A DNA stretch of 64,000 nt from Ctena decussata. Lineage: Eukaryota > Mollusca > Bivalvia > Lucinida > Lucinidae. Of this stretch, positions 21,948 through 33,822 are shown in pieces; the stretch's first letter is position 1; every line of letters starts with the position of its first letter. The notes beneath the pieces were generated by a model. That model had not been told where the DNA came from and did no database searches. It was given only the letters and a program-made list of their open reading frames with translations. The translations under genes and the position numbers were made by a program. The stretch lies in the NCBI GenBank assembly GCA_963989385.1, contig OZ022501.1:2862001-2926000 (forward strand). Reading direction: 5' to 3'.

Positions 21948-22215
21948 GTGAGGAAAGTTCTCTGGAACTGACACAGTTCAATACCAGATCCAACCAAAGA
22001 CACCATGTGGGAAAAGAAAAAATCTACAACACCAAAAACAATAACAGCGACAGCCATGTGAACAATCATTTCCAATGCCGGTGTTTACCGGGTTAGCCTT
22101 AACATCACAAAAATATATATTAAAAACAGACATAGCAACAAACAACACATACATCAACCAAGAAGAACCAAAACAGCAGTGCCGACTTGGGATAGCTAGC
22201 AATGAAATTAAGGGG
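21948..22215 (-). mobile_element. Repeat P copy, reverse
   Basis: Starts GGAAAGTTCTCTGGAACTGA and ends near CTAGCAATGAAATTAAGGGG; moderately diverged. Confidence 0.7.
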
Positions 22216-22919
22216 TTTTGGGGAGGGGCCTTACTGATATTTGGTCGACCAAACCTCGCCCTATGTTCTGTCTAGATTCATTAGACAATTAGTTGTTCAA
22301 CCCGACAAAACAATAACCATCCTCACAAAAAACCATCGAAACAACAAGAACAGATAATTCGAAAAATATTAAACAACTGTTTATTTCTATGTTCTTTTGT
22401 TTATTTTATTTTTACTTAAACCTTAGGTTTAGGCTTACATCAGAAACAATATATCCTGCCAACTCAGTGGTTGTACCGGACAAGTGAGTGGTTGAGTGTT
22501 ATTTTTCCTGATACCGATTTTCCATTGATTAATTTTCATCAAATAATGTGTTATTCATTTCATCAATGCCGCTCATATACATGTATATAATGGAAATAAG
22601 GCCACAAAAGTGTACATGTCACTATGAGTCAAGTGTCACAGGGACGATTCTGCATTTTTATGTGAAATTTACAAGGTAAACAAAGTCGTTCTTTGCTATT
22701 TTACTCGACAAAAATAACGATTTGATAAAGAAAAATAAAAACACAGTCAGGCCGTTATCATTTTACGGGAGGGGTTAAAAAGACAACTGCCCTTCGTAAA
22801 GAACCACTGGAAGAACACATTCTTTTCTGTATATTTATCAGAATAGAAATTGAAACCAGAAAATTAGAACGAAAACCAAAACAAATGTTTCGTTTAAACG
22901 GTTTAGTTGACTAACCCTC

Positions 22920-23170
22920 ACCCTTGGTTCTGCTTTGGTTCATCAGACAGTTGTTGTGTTTGCGTGAAAGATTCCTAGGTCATAAGTAAGATATCACAGA
23001 AACATACAAACCAAAATTAAAATTAAGATAAAATAAACATGAGGAGTCATAAAAATAGCAACACTGAAATTCCGGAGCTGAAGAAACCTACCAGTTAAAC
23101 CACGGTGGGCTGGATCCAAAAGGTCCCGGAACGGGTGTTAGGTGCTAACCATCTGTGTAAATATTAAGTA
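22920..23170. repeat. Repeat Q, copy 2, left part
   Basis: Matches 10940-11190. It is interrupted after AACCATCTGTGTAA and resumes at 23703. Confidence 0.65.
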
Positions 23171-23415
23171 AGGTTTATGTTGGGTGTCCAGTGGGGTTGT
23201 TTGGCAGGCCAGGGATCTCCACCTGTCAGACGGCCCGTTGTATCTGTTGAGTCCTCGTCTTTGCTTCTTCATGGTGTTGAATTTTGATTTATGTGTTTAC
23301 CGTGATGATTCATTGACGAGTTAGAGGGTTATCATGCGAACCGAACAACCAACTAAATGTTTTGTACCACTTCAGAAACTCAGGGTGAGGTTGGGCCTGT
23401 AAAATCGATTTAAGC

Positions 23416-23708
23416 CCCCCAGTAATTCATTACTGACCGTTCCAAGGCGGTAGTTCTGTTGTGGTTCTCTGTTGCCTGTTTTTGGTGTCAGAGTTTCTGT
23501 GATGTTTTACCTTATGTATGTTCTTATTATTTTTGGTTCGGTTTGGGTTGCTGAGTGGCCACCTTTTGGGAACAAGCTGCTCACTCGGTTGGCCATATGT
23601 TCTCTGTATCTTGATTATTTGTAATCTTAGTTGTTTCCAACTATGGTTTGAGGGCTGGATTTGGATTTTGATTGTTTCAGTTCCTGGTCTTTGCATACTT
23701 TTTACTCT
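23416..23708 (+). mobile_element. Repeat P copy (young subfamily)
   Basis: Nearly identical to 16760-17057. It is part of the material that splits repeat Q. Confidence 0.85.
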
Positions 23709-23845
23709 TTATAAAGTTTGAGGCCCGACCCACCGTCGTGCAATCGAAGAGGTAAGCAAATGTGTTAACCATGATTGGGTATACCACCAAGCATGCAGTC
23801 TGGCGCAAAATATCTATATTATATTCAGTCTTTTTTATATATCAA
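23703..23845. repeat. Repeat Q, copy 2, right part
   Basis: CCCGACCCACCGTCGTGCAA and the following 100 bases match 11228-11340. Confidence 0.65.
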
Positions 23846-23924
23846 ACTATAAACTTATTATTATATAACATGAAAAGGAAAAGCATTTTTAAAAATTATT
23901 TTTAATATAATACTTCTGATAATT

Positions 23925-24310
23925 TTTAAAGAGTAACCACACTTCACGGACTGACTGATCAGATCCCAAACCCTTTCCCCAACATCAAAGGGAAAGATTG
24001 ACAAATACATCACAACAAACAATAAATTACAAGTAATAAGCCGAGTCAGCAGCTCTTTCCCAGATAGGTGGCAACTCAGCTATCTTTACTGAACTAAATA
24101 ATTTAGACCGACAGAAGGGTTACAACAGACTTAGCAAATTATACGAAAAACATTTAACAAGTATTTTTACCTATTTTCTATTTTATTATAGAAGGGTTAA
24201 AATGAGAACACAAATAAATTAAACAGCACCGAACATAAAACAAATGCAACCGCAACGAAAGTACCGCCTTGGGACGGTCAGTAATAACTACTGGGGGTTT
24301 AAACCGGTTT
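23925..24310 (-). mobile_element. Repeat P, second subfamily (long form)
   Basis: Matches 50437-50790 over about 345 bases (CAGATCCCAAACCCT, TAAGCCGAGTCAGCAGCTC, AGACCRACAGAAGGGTTACA). It ends with the P-type GGACGGTCAGTAAT block. Confidence 0.75.
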
Positions 24311-24312
24311 TA

Positions 24313-24600
24313 CTAGGCCAAAACCTTCACCCTCACCCTCCGTTTATTATATTTATAACAAATGATTAGTACTTCACAATTCTTAAAATAATCGTGTATG
24401 GATAATTGTATCGATTTATCCCTGAATGTGCTAGTTAAATCAAAGAATTTTATTCCTTTATAAATAAAAGGAATTTTAATAAAATATCTTATATGATTAA
24501 TATCCGAATCGATGACTGGACGAAGAGCATTTTGAGTATAAGACCTTGTAAGCAAAGCAACATCATATAATTTATTAGATCTATCGTAAAATGTAAATTT
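24313..24600 (-). pseudogene. Probable reverse-transcriptase element fragment (Penelope-like type, tentative)
   Basis: The minus frame YDVALLTRSYTQNALRPVID with HIRYFIKIPFIYKGI and FFDLTSTFRDKSIQ resembles the segment before the RT core of retroelements common in bivalves, ending ICYKYNK. I recognise the style but cannot place it firmly. No RT catalytic box is present. Confidence 0.35.
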
Positions 24601-25071
24601 TTAGCGGCAGAAGGAATCTGTACAGAAGATACAGATTGTACCCTGAGGGAGCATGTGGAGATATTAATTCATTTTGAAAAACCCATTGCTTTATGTGAAT
24701 TGATGATACCGCCAAGAGAAAAGCGATATTTATATCGGTCATTAAAGTGTGAAATTATTAAAGTGCAACAATCGGCGTTTTGAAGAAGAAGGGTGATATA
24801 ACAAGCGTTCGCAATACATCACCATGCCTTATACAAGTCCACAGAAACAGTAAGCAAACAACTATTATACGACGAGAAACGAATATCGGCCAATTATTGA
24901 CCTTATATACGGTACCAGTTAGATGTCAAAAGAAAGGAATACTGAAAAATAATTGCGTAAAAGATCCCTAAGAACTAGTATAACAGTAGCATTAAATGAA
25001 TGAACGGGGAGACTTTTAAGGGTCACGACGCAGCACAAACACAACAGCTCTGATATGCAACAGTAAGTAGA

Positions 25072-25362
25072 AAAATTTTAAGGAACTGACACAATTCAAT
25101 CCCAGATTCAACCCAAGACACCATGTGGAGAGAAGACAGCACAAAATTAGTCACCACCAAAATCATTACCAGCGGCAGCCGCGTGAAAAGCCATTTCCCA
25201 TGTAGGTGGTCACCGGGCTAGCATTAACATCACAAATAATATATCAGTAACCGACATAGCAACAAACAGTACATAAAACAACCAAGAAGACCTAAAACAG
25301 AAGTGCCGCTTTCGGACGGCCGGTAATTTTACGGCCAGTAATAAAATTACTGGAGATTTTAA
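25072..25362 (-). mobile_element. Repeat P copy, reverse
   Basis: From GGAACTGACACAATTCAATC to GTAATAAAATTACTGGAG. It overlaps the downstream end of the mariner relic. Confidence 0.75.
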
Positions 25363-25394
25363 CTTGTTTTCAATCGACCTACCCTCGCCCCAAG

Positions 25395-26260
25395 TTCTAT
25401 CTTTAGTTTCAAAGTTCACAAGCTGACTCACGTGCACAGGAGCTTTGTCCTGATAAAAAACAAACGAACCCTGACAAAACAAGATCTGGACGCTTGTTGC
25501 GAAAGTGTCTTTTGTTGCGAAAGTGTCTTAACAGCGGGACCCAAATGGCATGTGCAAAGAACGCACTATTGACGGTAGCTGTAGCTGGTACTATATGATT
25601 CCGTACTTTTCTTCTGTTATCACAGAATATGATCGACATAACTTTACCCAAAAACTTAGAAAGTCGAGCTTTCACAGGTGATGGCGATGAAGCATGCTTT
25701 TACTCAAAGAAGTGAAACCATGTTTCGTCACTTGTCACTTTTTAATGAAAAAAAAAACCACACACCCTTCTTCTTCGTTTGTTTAGACTAAGCCAAACGA
25801 GGTACCCATCTGGCGAAAACGCGTTTCCATTCAGGCTTACTGATCAGAATTTCTTGAGCAGCCTGTACCATAGTTTAAGTCGAACTACTCAGCTTCTTTT
25901 TTAGCCGTCACTCGGACATCTTCCATTACGCATGACTCCAGAGCAGCACATTTTTTCCGTTGTCTTTGTCACAATTAAAATCTGAAAAAGTTCCTTCAAG
26001 AGCAGAGAATACATACAGAAGTAGGAACATGGGCCAGACTACGTAGTTTCGGCTAATAAAGCCTCGTCAGTGACTCTGACAATATCTGGTGATGAAACCA
26101 GAAAAAAGCATACTGTAATCAAGTTTTTAATAACAAGCCGCCTTGGACGAGTGTCATTTTTGGAGGACTTCCAACTGTCATGAAAATGGTGCCACCATTT
26201 ATGATAACAAGATTTCACTAGAGCTGCTTTTCCGTACACTTTTTGCAAATCCACTTTGAT
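25395..26260 (-). pseudogene. Mariner-family transposase relic
   Basis: Read on the minus strand: a helix-turn-helix region around 26255-26130 (EIKVDLQKVYGKAALV then a basic, Arg-rich segment); then DETWFHFFE near 25740-25715, carrying the first catalytic Asp; then PVKARLSKFLGKVMSIIF with ATVNSAFFA; then QDKAPVHVS at about 25452-25425, carrying the second catalytic Asp. Frameshifts and stops occur between blocks and a small duplication (FRNKRHFRNKR) sits near 25500, so it is dead. A complete mariner enzyme is about 340-350 residues; the final catalytic region is replaced by repeat P. Confidence 0.8.
26000..26130 (-). repeat. Mariner-associated repeat, copy 2
   Basis: Contains AGGAACATGGGCCAGACTAC and CATCAGTGAC-like blocks found in reverse at 14030 and 35080. 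Lies within the mariner relic. Confidence 0.55.
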
Positions 26261-26289
26261 TTCAGTAATACTCTTCCCTAATAAAATTC

Positions 26290-26440
26290 TTAAAGAGTTC
26301 CCCCAAGAGCAGAGCACACATTGAAAAGAAGGAACATGGGCCATACTTTGAAGTTTCTGCTATTCAAGCCTCATCAGTGAGCCTGACAATACCTAGTTAC
26401 GAAAATCAGAAAAAGCATACTTTGCTTTCTTAATTTTATT
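26290..26440 (-). repeat. Mariner-associated repeat, copy 3
   Basis: Same block order as 26000-26130 (AAGAGCAGAG, GGAACATGGGCCATAC, CCTCATCAGTGA, AAAAAGCATACT). Probably the 5' flank of the transposase element, duplicated. Confidence 0.55.
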
Positions 26441-26684
26441 GAATCAGTCAATTCAAAGACTTATTAGTATCGAAAAGGGTAAAAAATGGTTAAAAAAGCG
26501 ATGGTTTAGAATAAAAGTCTAAACCTATCAAACATTTTTGATTTCCCAGAATATATTCTCTGATCTCAAAGGAGAAAGATAAAATATAATTTGCACTATA
26601 GATGACATACAGGGATACGTTTTACGGCCACCACACGGCACAACACCAGCTAAATTGAAGTCAAATAAAAATCTTAAAGGGTTT

Positions 26685-26765
26685 CTTCAAGAGCAGAGCA
26701 CACATCCAAAAGAAGGAAAATGGACCATGCTTCAAAGTTTAGGCTTTTAAAACCTCATCAGGCTA
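26685..26765 (-). repeat. Mariner-associated repeat, copy 4 (partial)
   Basis: TTCTTCAAGAGCAGAGCACA through CCTCATCAGG. Confidence 0.5.
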
Positions 26766-27041
26766 GGTCTACGCAATAATTAATGCTCGTCCTATGTAAT
26801 GTGACAACATCGTCAGCCATTTCTCGACGGTGAAAGTCAAATGTGATGTAGTTAACGACTAAATGACGTCATGAACGTAATAATATGATGACGTTGCTTG
26901 TAATTGGCTGTAATTTGCTCCGTGTATTTCTTAATGGTTGAACCAATATTTTATGCGCTACAGTAAATTTTCTCAGATCTATTGATAACCCAACAAATGT
27001 GTTATTGTGTTTCAACCTGATGAAGGTGTAAAGCCGAAAGT

Positions 27042-28850
27042 TACAAAGGAGGGGTGCCTATAAGGCCCTTTTTCTGCCCAAGAGCAAAATGTTTTATTTT
27101 CAGCTGATGATTAGACTATTGTGTCCGCTATACTGAATCAATAGTGGTTAAGCTCCGTAAGCCCTACTTTTGGAATAATGGGGTTATCAAAGTGGGTGGG
27201 GTAAATCAACATGAACCAGGGGTGTCATATTATAAGCTATGTTTCTCCTTCAAATTTAATGGCATTCATAAATACCTTCCTTTATAAGTTGAAGTAATGT
27301 CTTTGGTGATATCATTTCTCAAATTCTATCTTTTAAAGTAAAATCTTATGTCTGTAGAATTTCTTTTAGAGACACTGTCAATTTTCATTCATTTTGGTAC
27401 TTTGAATTCAATTTATTCTACCATATCTCTAGAACCAAAGGATGACTTCTTACCAAACTTACATGGGTTCGCCCTTGAGAGAGTGCAAACTGTTGATTAA
27501 ATTTTGGTGACCTTGACCTTTGTTTCAAGGTCACAGTAAGACTTATAATGTCAATTTTAAGTCAAGTTTTGGCCATTGTCTACACAGTAGCTCCTGAATT
27601 GATATGGAATTGTTCCTAAAATGGCCTAAATTAAACATTATGAGGAGTTCGAGCACTAGTTATGATTAAATGGCCATGAAATCATGATTAAATGGCCATG
27701 ACATCATCTTCAAGGTCAAGGTCATGGCTAGACTAAAAAGAGTTTAATCATAGATTTCATCCATCAGGCGGCAGAAATGTACAAAATCTGAGTGTTTTCA
27801 TTTGAAAATCAATGTTTAATGTGAACAGTATGACCTTGACCTTGGTCTGAAGGTCAGTATTAGCAAAACATGATGAAACAGAATTGGGTTAAACTTAAAG
27901 GTTATAGAAGAGTCTATTATAAAATAATGAACTTCTGAATGTATCGGTGACCTTCAGATCAAGGTCAAGGTCATTATATGCATATTAAGCATTGTTTTAC
28001 AAATGGAAACATACATATTTGTTAAATTTCTGCTTACTAGCTGTGTGAGATCTTTGGTTTAACTCTGTCTAGTCTAACCTTGACCTTGACCTTGAAGATG
28101 ATGTCATGGCCATTTGATCATAACTAGTGCTGTAACTCCTCATACTGTTTAATTTAGGCCACTTTGGACATGATTTCATATCAGTTTAGGAGCTATCGTG
28201 TAGACAATGGCCAAAACTTGACTTAAAATTGGCATTATAAGTCTTACTGAGACCTTGAAACAAAGGTCAAGGTTACCAAAATTTAATCAACAGTTTGCAC
28301 TTTCCCAAGGGTGAACTCATGTTAGTTTGGTAAGAAGCTATCCATTGGTTCTAGAGATATGGTAGAATAAATTGAATTCAAAGTACGAAAATTAATGAAA
28401 ATTGACAGTGTCTCTAAAAGAAATTCTGCAGACATAAGATTTTACTTTAAAAGATAGAATTTGAGAAAAGATGTCACCAAAGACATTATTTCAACCTATA
28501 AAGGAAGGTATTTATGAATGCCATTAAATTTGAAGGAGAAATATAGCTTATAATATGACACCCCTGGTTCATGCTGATTTACCCCACCCACTTTAATAAC
28601 CCCATTATTCCAAAAGTAGGGCTTATGGAGCTTAACCACTATTGATTCAGTATAGCGGACACTATATTCTCTGTATCTTGATTATTTGTAATCTTAGTTG
28701 TTTCCAACTATTGTTTGAGGGCTGGATTTGGATTTTGATTGTTTCAGTTCCTGGTCTTTGCATACTTTTTACTATAGTCTAATCATCAGCTGCAAATAAA
28801 ACATTTTGCTCTTGGGCAGAAAAAGGGCCTTATAGGCACCCCCCCTTTAC
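27042..28850. mobile_element. 1.8-kb foldback element, arms about 830-900 bp
   Basis: The sequence from AAGGAGGGGTGCCTATAAGG pairs with the complement ending CCTTATAGGCACCCCCCC. Pairing continues inward to about 27860 on the left and 27955 on the right, with a spacer of under 100 bases. The arms have drifted by small changes. Both arms contain TCAAGGTCAAGGTCA clusters. There is no transposase frame. The right arm carries a 3' fragment of repeat P. Confidence 0.9.
28667..28776 (+). mobile_element. 5'-truncated repeat P in the right foldback arm
   Basis: About 106 bases, from TTCTCTGTATCTTG to GCATACTTTTTACT. The opposite arm lacks it. The flanks read ACTATA on both sides, a possible 6-bp target duplication (shorter if the family's own end includes ACT). 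Confidence 0.85.
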
Positions 28851-29167
28851 ACTGTTAAATGAATAAGTACAAAAAGACAAAAATCACGACTGAAAACACA
28901 CACAATGGCCGAAACAATATCTACATAACAAAACTTTATATACACCTGTAAAAAGTAAAGCATCCCCAATAATTGTTGCTGAAATTTAAACTTTTCAAAA
29001 CTTTTCACTGATAGTATTCAAATCCATTTCTCTTCGCCATTATTAAGCCTTGATATACTGCTTCTTGATATCCGAGTTCCGATGGGCATTATCAAATGGT
29101 AAATCAGTCAAAAAATGTAAATGAAAGAGAGCTATGTTTTGAAAGAAAAAAAAAGTGGCTTGTTTAA
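28851..29167. other. Spacer without recognised gene
   Basis: No exon or repeat recognised. Confidence 0.4.
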
Positions 29168-29320
29168 CCCCAGTAATCTCGTGCTGACCGTTCCTAGGCG
29201 GAACTTCTGTTGTGGTTCCTTGATGTTACATTGTGCTGTGTCTATGGTCTCTGGCGGTTTGGTCACATGTATTGCTGCCCAATCGGCCTTCTGTTTTATT
29301 TTGTTTTGTAATTAATAGAT
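29168..29320 (+). mobile_element. Repeat P, 5' half, split by element A
   Basis: Starts CCCCAGTAATCTCGTGCTGA. The other half resumes at 32259 (ATTGGGGTGGCTGAATGACC), with the internal order of a complete P copy. This shows that element A landed in an existing P. Confidence 0.8.
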
Positions 29321-29896
29321 CACGGTGCATAACCATATCGGACGCTATCTGTGAGAATCTGCGTTACTTGACTCTATCTGTGTGCGCTACGGACTCTATT
29401 TGTTACTTGCCATGGACGCTTCGGCGATTTAGTCGAAGAAAAAGGGATAAAACGTGTAAGTACTGGGTTTCATGGTTTCCACGGAACACATACCTTATTT
29501 TTCCTAATATTTCCGTCGATATTATTCAGCTAGCGATGTTCAGTGCTTGTCATCAGTGAAATCAAATGCAGCGTGATAGTGCAGGAACGTACATGACCCA
29601 TGAAAACAAGGAAAAACTCAGTGTTTTTATTTGCAGGTAATGAATTTTGTCCTTAATTTACAAAGATAATTATGTTCTTGATAATTTACACATGTCGTTA
29701 GGTGCATAAATAAAATATTTACTTTAACATCAATGTTTAAAAGACACCACCCATTATTTTCAATGTTCCGGATTCTATTTGTGTCTCGGAAATAATGTAA
29801 TTTTATGCCAACGGACAGATGTTGTCCTCAAGGCAATGGACTATACTTGTGAGCAGCGGACCTTACTTGTGATGTTTGTTTTCGTTTTCTTTTCAG

Positions 29897-30050
29897 CCAA
29901 AAACGTCGTAAAAGATCAAACTTGTGGTTGCATCAGCCAAAACGGCAGAGGCTAAGTCCCGAATTTGAAAAAAGTCCTGCGGCGCATGCTGAATTTGTGT
30001 CCACAGTAAATTGCCAAAATGAGGCCATGTCACCCACAACGGTTCACTAA
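29897..30050 (+). other. Candidate small basic exon within element A
   Basis: After CTTTTCAG a frame reads QKRRKRSNLWLHQPKRQRLS with PEFEKSPAAHAE and stops at 30048-30050. The basic cluster would suit a nuclear protein, perhaps a lost element-encoded gene. Only ~50 codons; could be chance. Confidence 0.25.
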
Positions 30051-30174
30051 AAAGATGTAAAGGAAGTTGACAGTGCTCTCTGCATTAACGGGTTTCTTTG
30101 TCCAAATATCATGCATATAGTTACACCAACCAATAGATGTTGTTCATTATAAACCGCAACTCTAGGTGTCCACC

Positions 30175-31510
30175 ACCGTTTGTACTTATAACTATTCTAT
30201 TCATTCTATTCTATCCCATAACCTTACTAGGTCGTTGGTGCACCACAGATGACTTCGAAACAATCCCTTTCCACCTTGTCCCGTCTTCAGCTGCCCTAGC
30301 CGAGCTGGCAAAATCCATTCCTGTCCACTCCTTGATATTGTCTTTCCACCTCCTCCTCCGTCCACCCCTCTCCCCTCCCATTTCACTGTGCCCTGAAGAA
30401 TTATCTTTGCTAAACCAGAAGACCTTGAGACGTGGCCAAACCACCCTAGCCCCGCCTTCCGACCAGCGTCAGGAGCCCATCATATTCTCCAATGGCTGCT
30501 TGGGTCTTCCTGCGAACCTCCTTATTGGTTATATGGTCTTTGTACGAAATGTTCAGTAACCTTGGGTAGCATCTCATTTCAAAGGCCTGCGTTCTTTTCT
30601 CTAACTCTGTTGTCAAGGCCCACGATTCACAGGCATACAGAAATATGGAAATGACAACAGAGCGCATAAGTCTCACCCTTGATCCAAGAGACATGCCGCT
30701 ATCTTCAAATTGGTTTCAGCTTGGTAAGAGCTGAAGTGGCTTGTGCAATCCTTGAGAGAACCCCCTGTTTTGGGACATCATCTGAGACAACTGACCCAAG
30801 GCATTTGAAGCTACTTACAGTACCCAGCTTCTGCCCTTTTACCTTGATCTCCCTCTGGATGCCATCTGCGCTGTTCGTCATCAGTTTGGTCCTCTCAGCA
30901 CTGATCTCCATCTTACACCTTGTGCAGGTTTGGTCGAGACTTTCAACTAGAGCCTCTAGTTACTGCTCTTCCTCGGCTAGAGCGTCTATGTCATCGGCAA
31001 ACCGCAGATTGGCAATGTCTCTGCCGCCCATGCCACCCCCCTCCCCCCCATTCTTCCAGAGTATCAGACATGATCCTTTCGAGAAAAATGTTGAAGAGGG
31101 TGGGTGACAGAAGACATCCTTGTCTTACTCCAACTATTGTTCTGAACCATTCTCCTGTGCTGCTATTGATCAGGACTGCACTTGTAGCCTTGTCGTACAG
31201 CCGCTCAATGGTGCGAACTACATGTAGACCTGCACCGACATTGCACCTCCGCATGGTGGCCCATAAGGCTGCATGCCATACCCTGTCAAAGGCTTTTTTG
31301 AAATCAATGAAGACACGGCACAGATTCTGCTGATGTTACAGATTCTGCTGATGTTGGAGATACTTTTCACAAAGGACTCTAAGGTTGAAGATCTGTTCCG
31401 TGGTGCTCCTTCCCGCTCGGAACCCAGCCTGTTCCTCAGCGACTATCTCTTCGGCTTGTGGTTTAAGCCTGTTCAAGATAACTTTCAGCAGGACTTATAA
31501 CTGCAACTGC
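30175..31510 (-). pseudogene. RTE-type LINE copy 2, inserted in element A
   Basis: Minus-strand frames in order: LYDKATSAVLINSSTGEWF, VGVRQGCLLSPTLFNIFLER, LRFADDIDALAEEEQ (intact FADD box), MEISAERTKLMTNSADGIQR, IFLYACESWALTTELEKRT, then the tail KVERDCFEV. The copy is 5'-truncated near 31510 and has scattered stops and shifts. Plus-strand frames in this stretch (30137-31500) are its antisense shadows. Confidence 0.85.
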
Positions 31511-32258
31511 AAAAAATATGTATATGCGCGTATTGAAACGTTGATTCATTTCGTCGGCTTTGAGGTGACCAAAACCCTCTGAAAAGTTTAAAAATATGTG
31601 CAAGAAGAGGAATCAATCAATCATGAACGATATCTAAATAGAAATCTGCCTCGTGTTGATACCATTTTCGAATCACTAGACAAATGTAGGCCCATGCTTC
31701 TGAAACACAGATAGTTTCCGATGATATTGGCAGATAGAGTCCTGTGTGAAGCACGATTAGCCGCTGATAGAGTCTTGTGCCAGGCGCATATAGCATCCGG
31801 TGCCATTGTAAAAGGTAAAAAAATCCGATTTTCTTCAAAAAGGAGATATTCTTTCAACTCAGAGTCTACAAAATTTTAAATTCCTTCATTAGGGTCAAAC
31901 TTATCCAACCGATCTGTTTTCTTTCCATTGCGTTCGCAACTGATCGGCGTTCAAAGTGGACACACTCTTCAGAATTGTCAAATCTTGACCTTCATTCCAG
32001 CTTGTTGACTCGAAAGTAAATACGAATTAGGCATAACAGCTATAGATACTGGGAGACACGGATGTCTGATGTTCCGTGCACCTTATGCTCCATAAGAAAA
32101 TGTGTTGTTTACAATTATATTAGAGTTTATTAACACCCACCCTTACCTCGTTTTCCATTTTGGGACGGATAGAATCCTAAACTAACGCAAATAGACTCCG
32201 AAATACACAGATAGAGTCCAGTTTTCACAGATAGCGTCCGATCTGGTTATGCACCGTG

Positions 32259-32458
32259 TAGATGTTGATGCTGTTATTGGGGTGGCTGAATGACCATCTG
32301 CTTGGGAAAGAGCTGCTCATTTAGTTTACTATGCGTGCCTTTCGTAAATTTGTGTCAATTTCCGTGTGTATGAGCTTCTTTCCCTATTGGTTATGAGAGT
32401 GGAATGTGGGATTTGATTGTATTAATTCCTGATCATTGCCTATCTTTTTACTTTTGGG
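32259..32458 (+). mobile_element. Repeat P, 3' half, split by element A
   Basis: Continues the copy begun at 29168. It ends CTGATCATTGCCTATC then TTTTTACTTTT. Confidence 0.8.
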
Positions 32459-32535
32459 CTGCAATTAAGGAATTTGGTGGCTCATCGGTTCTTTATATCA
32501 AGAAGTGACTGATTGACAAGCACATAAAACAGTAA

Positions 32536-32820
32536 GGAGGAAAATTCTTAGGAACTGACACAGTTCAATACCAGATCCAATCCAAGACACCAAGTGGGAA
32601 AGAGACAACACAAAACTAGTCACCACCAAAGACAAACACCGGCGGCAGCCATATGAACAGCCATTTCCCATGTGGGTGGTCAACGGGCTAGCCTTAACAT
32701 CTCAAACAAAATATCAATAACAGACATAACAACTAACAACACATAAAACAACCAAGAAGAACCAAAACAAAACTGCCGCCTTTGGAAGGCCAGTAATTAA
32801 ATTACTGGGGGCTTAACCGG
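32536..32820 (-). mobile_element. Repeat P copy, reverse
   Basis: From CTTAGGAACTGACACAGTTC to AGTAATTAAATTACTGGGG; complete. Confidence 0.85.
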
Positions 32821-33822
32821 TTTGTGAAGAAGAGTCTCTGAAAAAAACGTATCATCATTTCGACAAATAATGGCCCCAAATTCAGTCAGAACATGTTAGA
32901 TGTTCCGATGTATGAACTGCATAAAAATCTATCTCAACATCTGGTTTCTCTTTCTATGATGCTCCATGGAAAATAATGTAATTTCTTCTGGGGTTGCATA
33001 AATTTTTTCCAGGTGTAGAAGATGTAATTACAAATTTACATGAAAAGGGTTCGAGAAACCCTTATTGGGCGCACGGACTAAAAGTTTGCGACCGAGAGAT
33101 TGTCCGATATACATAACCTTTATTGAACTATATCCAAACAAACACATTGCTACAATTTTAACTCAAGGACGCATGGAGCCAAACGTTTGCGAACAAGCAT
33201 ATGGTGCCGCTAGCCGCTTTACACAGTTCTGATGAAACTGTATACACAGTCCTTATGAAATTGTTTTTAATAAACACACCTTAAGCGGCACCTTGACATG
33301 CATCTGCTTCCCTGTTTATCAAGATTCGTCTGATTTACTTTTTTGAAAGGAGTATTACCCAATCGTCTCACGCAAATAGTGCAGAAGCAGATCAGACGTC
33401 ACTTTCTGCGACATCTAAATGGGACTACATTGTTTGCCCATGTTCCATTTATGGGACGCTAGGCATAAACAGGTTAAGTAAAGATTTATCTTTTATATGA
33501 ATAACTCGAAGACTAAATAAAACCGATTTACCGATTCAATATTTGTTTCACCTAAAGCGCTTTGCCTTTGATGAATAATTAATTATTTTAAAATTGTTCC
33601 ATTATCTATTCCATAAAGACAATTTAATTTAATTCGAATTTCGAAAAATATAATTTGCCTTATGCAACATCTTTTAGAATATATGCTGCAAATGAATGTT
33701 ATCTTGGAAACAAATGCCTTAATGGTCCAGTGAATTTTGCCCGATATCTTGAAGGCTGTTTGATGTATGAACATAATAGCTTGAGATTATAAGTCAGTAT
33801 GACCAAACGTTGAACCTCAAAC
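32821..33822. other. Spacer without recognised gene
   Basis: No exon found. 33540-33690 is weakly similar to 12740-12905. Confidence 0.35.

Larger units (their letters stand above)
29321..32258. mobile_element. Element A: 2.9-kb TIR element, 5-bp target duplication
   Basis: Inverted ends of about 33 bases start CACGGTGCATAACCA at 29321 and finish as its complement at 32258. TAGAT flanks both sides (29316-29320, 32259-32263). Near each end, short GACTCTATCTGTG / CGGACGCTATCTGTG-type blocks repeat in the TIR direction. The CAC start recalls the CACTA/Mirage/Chapaev group, but the 5-bp duplication is not typical, so no superfamily is assigned. No intact transposase frame is seen. Confidence 0.85.

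Noticed and set aside
26039..26344. 101-residue minus-strand frame taken as a separate gene
   Set aside because: Its C-terminal half is the mariner helix-turn-helix region and its N-terminal part is repeat sequence; included in the mariner relic.
30137..31500. Plus-strand open frames of 137-142 residues
   Set aside because: They are antisense to the minus-strand RTE LINE, whose protein motifs (FADD, YACESW) explain the openness.
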